DNA of 64,000 bases from Pterobdella sp. o SKG-2022 (Eukaryota; Annelida; Clitellata; Hirudinida; Piscicolidae), in contig OZ038323.1 of NCBI GenBank assembly GCA_964035795.1, forward strand, positions 7,466,671 to 7,530,670. Reading direction: 5' to 3'. Made by a program: the position numbers and the translations under genes. The stretch's first letter is position 1. Each line of letters starts with the position of its first letter. The notes below the pieces were generated by a model. The model ran no database searches. It was given only the letters and a program-made list of their open reading frames with translations, and was not told the origin of the DNA. Below, one piece after another: positions 62,501 to 64,000 of the stretch.

Positions 62501-63033
62501 GTAACTTTGTCTTACCTATGATTTCAATTTCACAGTATGTAATGTAATGGGGCGCTTTTCCTTATAGACCAAAGTGCCAACTACAAATTTAATGTATCGA
62601 AAACACACTGAGGAACAGATGATAATTGGCGGCCCACACGGGATCGAACCCGGTAACTTCAGATAATTAGTCAAATGCTCTATCTTTGAGGTATAGCGGC
62701 TGACAATATCAATATTAATACGTTTAAACGCTCGTAAAAGCTATATGAGTTAATGTTTAGGTTAATAAACATATCTGGAGTTAAAGTTCTATAACATTAA
62801 CAACTAACCACCTAGTTGGCCAACAACAACTACCGTTCCAACACGACCACCAACCATCAAAAATCAACCACCTACCACACCATCATCAACAATCACAACC
62901 ACCCACTACACCACCTATAGTGAAGCAAGACACACTGATGGAAATGGTGTTGTGTATGAAGGAACAAGTGGGTTTGGTGCATCAACTACCATTCGTCAAT
63001 GATCGATCTGGATTCGCTGCGGTACTTGAAAAG
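41583..63033 (+). CDS. UGCG: Ceramide glucosyltransferase (5' part; continues past right edge)
   Basis: Five plus-strand exons (41583-41776, 44466-44604, 47025-47130, 61006-61107, 62921-63033) join in phase. The first encodes an N-terminal membrane anchor ([18 protein letters not shown], then ITAIIYA) preceded by about 40 extra residues relative to vertebrate UGCG. Then come [20 protein letters not shown] and SLKYPK, and [15 protein letters not shown] with the first catalytic-region Asp. Next are [29 protein letters not shown] (the DSG motif) and [20 protein letters not shown]. This Golgi family-21 glycosyltransferase moves glucose from UDP-glucose to ceramide, the first step of glycosphingolipid synthesis. 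The remaining part (QXXRW motif and C-terminal helices) lies beyond 64000. Introns are unusually large: 2.7, 2.4, 13.9 and 1.8 kb. Confidence 0.94.
44819..46440 (+). mobile_element. CR1/L2-like LINE, reverse transcriptase largely intact
   Basis: A 425-codon open frame at 45102-46379 holds the RT core: [57 protein letters not shown] and the catalytic YADDTLLYS. Past the core come [16 protein letters not shown] and [14 protein letters not shown]. The C-terminal [17 protein letters not shown] and WNGLPEGLR are typical of CR1/L2/Rex-type non-LTR elements. The 5' part (44819-45100) is frame-shifted and no endonuclease is present, so the copy is 5'-truncated. It sits in the second UGCG intron in sense orientation. 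Confidence 0.88.
49560..50632 (+). pseudogene. Degraded LINE reverse transcriptase, second CR1/L2-like family
   Basis: Broken frames contain [17 protein letters not shown], then [62 protein letters not shown] and [16 protein letters not shown]. The catalytic YADD region is mutated. The 3' end is GTGCGCTATAAAAATC followed by a TAATAAT tail, found as solo tails elsewhere in the window. It lies in the 13.9-kb UGCG intron. Confidence 0.82.
50633..56440. other. Intronic AT-rich stretch of UGCG
   Basis: Low-complexity DNA without supportable exons. A less AT-rich block at about 52940-53280 (many GG/CC words, CGGCGGAACATGGGGG near its end) stands out and may be a fragment of a mobile element. Confidence 0.55.
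56441..60700. repeat. 474-bp tandem satellite, nine copies
   Basis: Units begin with TAACGTTGATTTTG at 56441, 56915, 57389, 57864, 58338, 58812, 59287, 59761 and 60235, so the period is 474-475 bp. Copies differ at only a handful of sites (poly-T length after AAAGTTGG, ATGATTTGG versus ATAATTTGG, ACGTAAAT versus ACGTGAAT, TTTCTTC versus TTTTTTC). No coding frame persists. The array lies in the UGCG intron 47131-61005. Confidence 0.98.
62551..62700 (-). mobile_element. tRNA-derived SINE
   Basis: The minus strand shows an A-box-like start and a good B box GGGTTCGATCCCGT. The body GCCGCCAATTATCATCTGTT and TACATTAAATTTGTAG matches the other copies. It has the best-preserved B box of the family here, and lies in a UGCG intron. 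Confidence 0.78.
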
Positions 63034-63394
63034 GTGAGGGTTGGGTGAAGCGTGGGGGTGTTGTGTGGTGGATGATTGTGGGAGTAGTGATGATGTTTTT
63101 AGAGATAGTTATGGATTTGGAGGCGCTGTTGAGATCGTCTGATAATTTTGTTGTGTTGTTTCATTGCGTCGTGATGTTTTTTTTTCACATTTTGATATTT
63201 TTTTACGTTTCTGAGACGCTGTGTTATTTACCTTGTTGAAAGTGCAACAATGAAAATCGACCTGAATTAGTATAGCTATTAAGAAAAAATCAAATGATTC
63301 TTATTACCGTTTAAACTGAATCATCAAGTGTTTATAAATAAACCCTATTCAATTAATCCACCAGATAAAGGCATAAAAGTCTTAACATATGATA

Positions 63395-64000
63395 GTTGAT
63401 AATCATAGTTTAATGAGGTTTTATTTGTAGCTATGCACTCAGATTACGCCTTGATTCAATTTCGTATTCAGAAAATTATTATTCATGTATGCATCATATT
63501 CAATCTTAAAAGTTATTCATATTTCTTTCTATATTGTTACGAGTTGTTGACCCAATTGAAAATTGAATGGTCTCTGCGGGTTGAGTCTTTAGATTATCAC
63601 ATGCCGATGATTCCTCGTCGTTGATAATCATAGTTTAATAAGGTTTTATTTGTAGCTATGCACTCAGATTACGCCTTGATTCAATTTCGTATTCAGAAAA
63701 TTATTATTCATGTATGCATCATATTCAATCTTAAAAGTTATTCATATTTCTTTCTATATTGTTACGAGTTGTTGACCCAATTGAAAATTGAATGGTCTCT
63801 GCGGGTTGAGTCTTTAGATTATCACATGCCGATGATTCCTCGTCGTTGATAATCATAGTTTAATGAGGTTTTATTTGTAGCTATGCACTCAGATTACGCC
63901 TTGATTCAATTTCGTATTCAGAAAATTATTATTCATGTATGCATCATATTCAATCTTAAAAGTTATTCATATTTCTTTCTATATTGTTACGAGTTGTTGA
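63395..64000. repeat. 225-bp tandem repeat running off the right edge
   Basis: Units start with GTTGATAATCATAG at 63395, 63620 and 63845, giving 2.7 copies with a 225-bp period. They are identical except for one base (TTAATGAGG versus TTAATAAGG). Each contains the same 63-codon open frame beginning MHSDYALIQF. That is expected from an exact multiple of three and is not evidence of a gene. It lies in a UGCG intron. Confidence 0.97.

Noticed and set aside
63433..63849. Repeated 63-codon frame as a peptide gene family
   Set aside because: The identical frames follow from perfect tandem duplication of a 225-bp unit; no codon-level constraint can be seen.

Overview
This is a eukaryotic, very AT-rich window with short exons, GT-AG introns and many dispersed repeats. 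The gene set (glutamate receptor, acetylcholine-binding-type receptor domain, minor-spliceosome protein, ATP synthase g, ceramide glucosyltransferase) marks it as an animal, most likely a bilaterian invertebrate. The species cannot be fixed from the sequence. Only one plausible long coding ORF is intact, and it is a retrotransposon. Every host gene had to be assembled from short exons by matching reading-frame phase across GT-AG junctions. The models for the AChBP-like gene, PDCD7, ABHD17, ATP5MG, NDUFAF7 and the PPxY membrane protein close exactly in phase from start to stop.

Left part, all on the minus strand: the amino-terminal domain of an ionotropic-glutamate-receptor-like protein (exons between 457 and 7878, running off the left edge); a complete six-exon secreted acetylcholine-binding-protein-like gene (11982-14117) with its own TATA box; the complete PDCD7/U11-U12 59K gene (14866-20440); and a CAP-superfamily gene (20800-21679) with two one-base frameshifts.

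Middle part: ABHD17 depalmitoylase on plus (23510-29449) with a dead LINE nested in an intron; ATP synthase subunit g on minus (30193-30735); a signal-peptide/single-TM/PPxY protein on plus (31680-33266); two small weakly supported minus-strand units (about 33800-34097 and 34368-34964); and NDUFAF7 on plus (36139-39672).

Right part: ceramide glucosyltransferase (UGCG) on plus from 41583 to beyond the right edge, with huge introns. One intron holds a nearly complete LINE reverse transcriptase. The next, 13.9 kb long, holds a degraded LINE and a 4.3-kb array of a 474-bp satellite. A 225-bp tandem repeat runs off the right edge. tRNA-derived SINEs, MITE-like inverted-repeat elements and LINE 3' tails are scattered throughout.

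Most interesting: the soluble AChBP-like gene with all five aromatic ligand-box residues and the vicinal cysteine pair but no membrane region; AC-rich tracts before many 3' splice sites and GT/G-rich tracts after several 5' splice sites; a three-unit higher-order structure in the satellite; and paired one-base frameshifts in the CAP gene.
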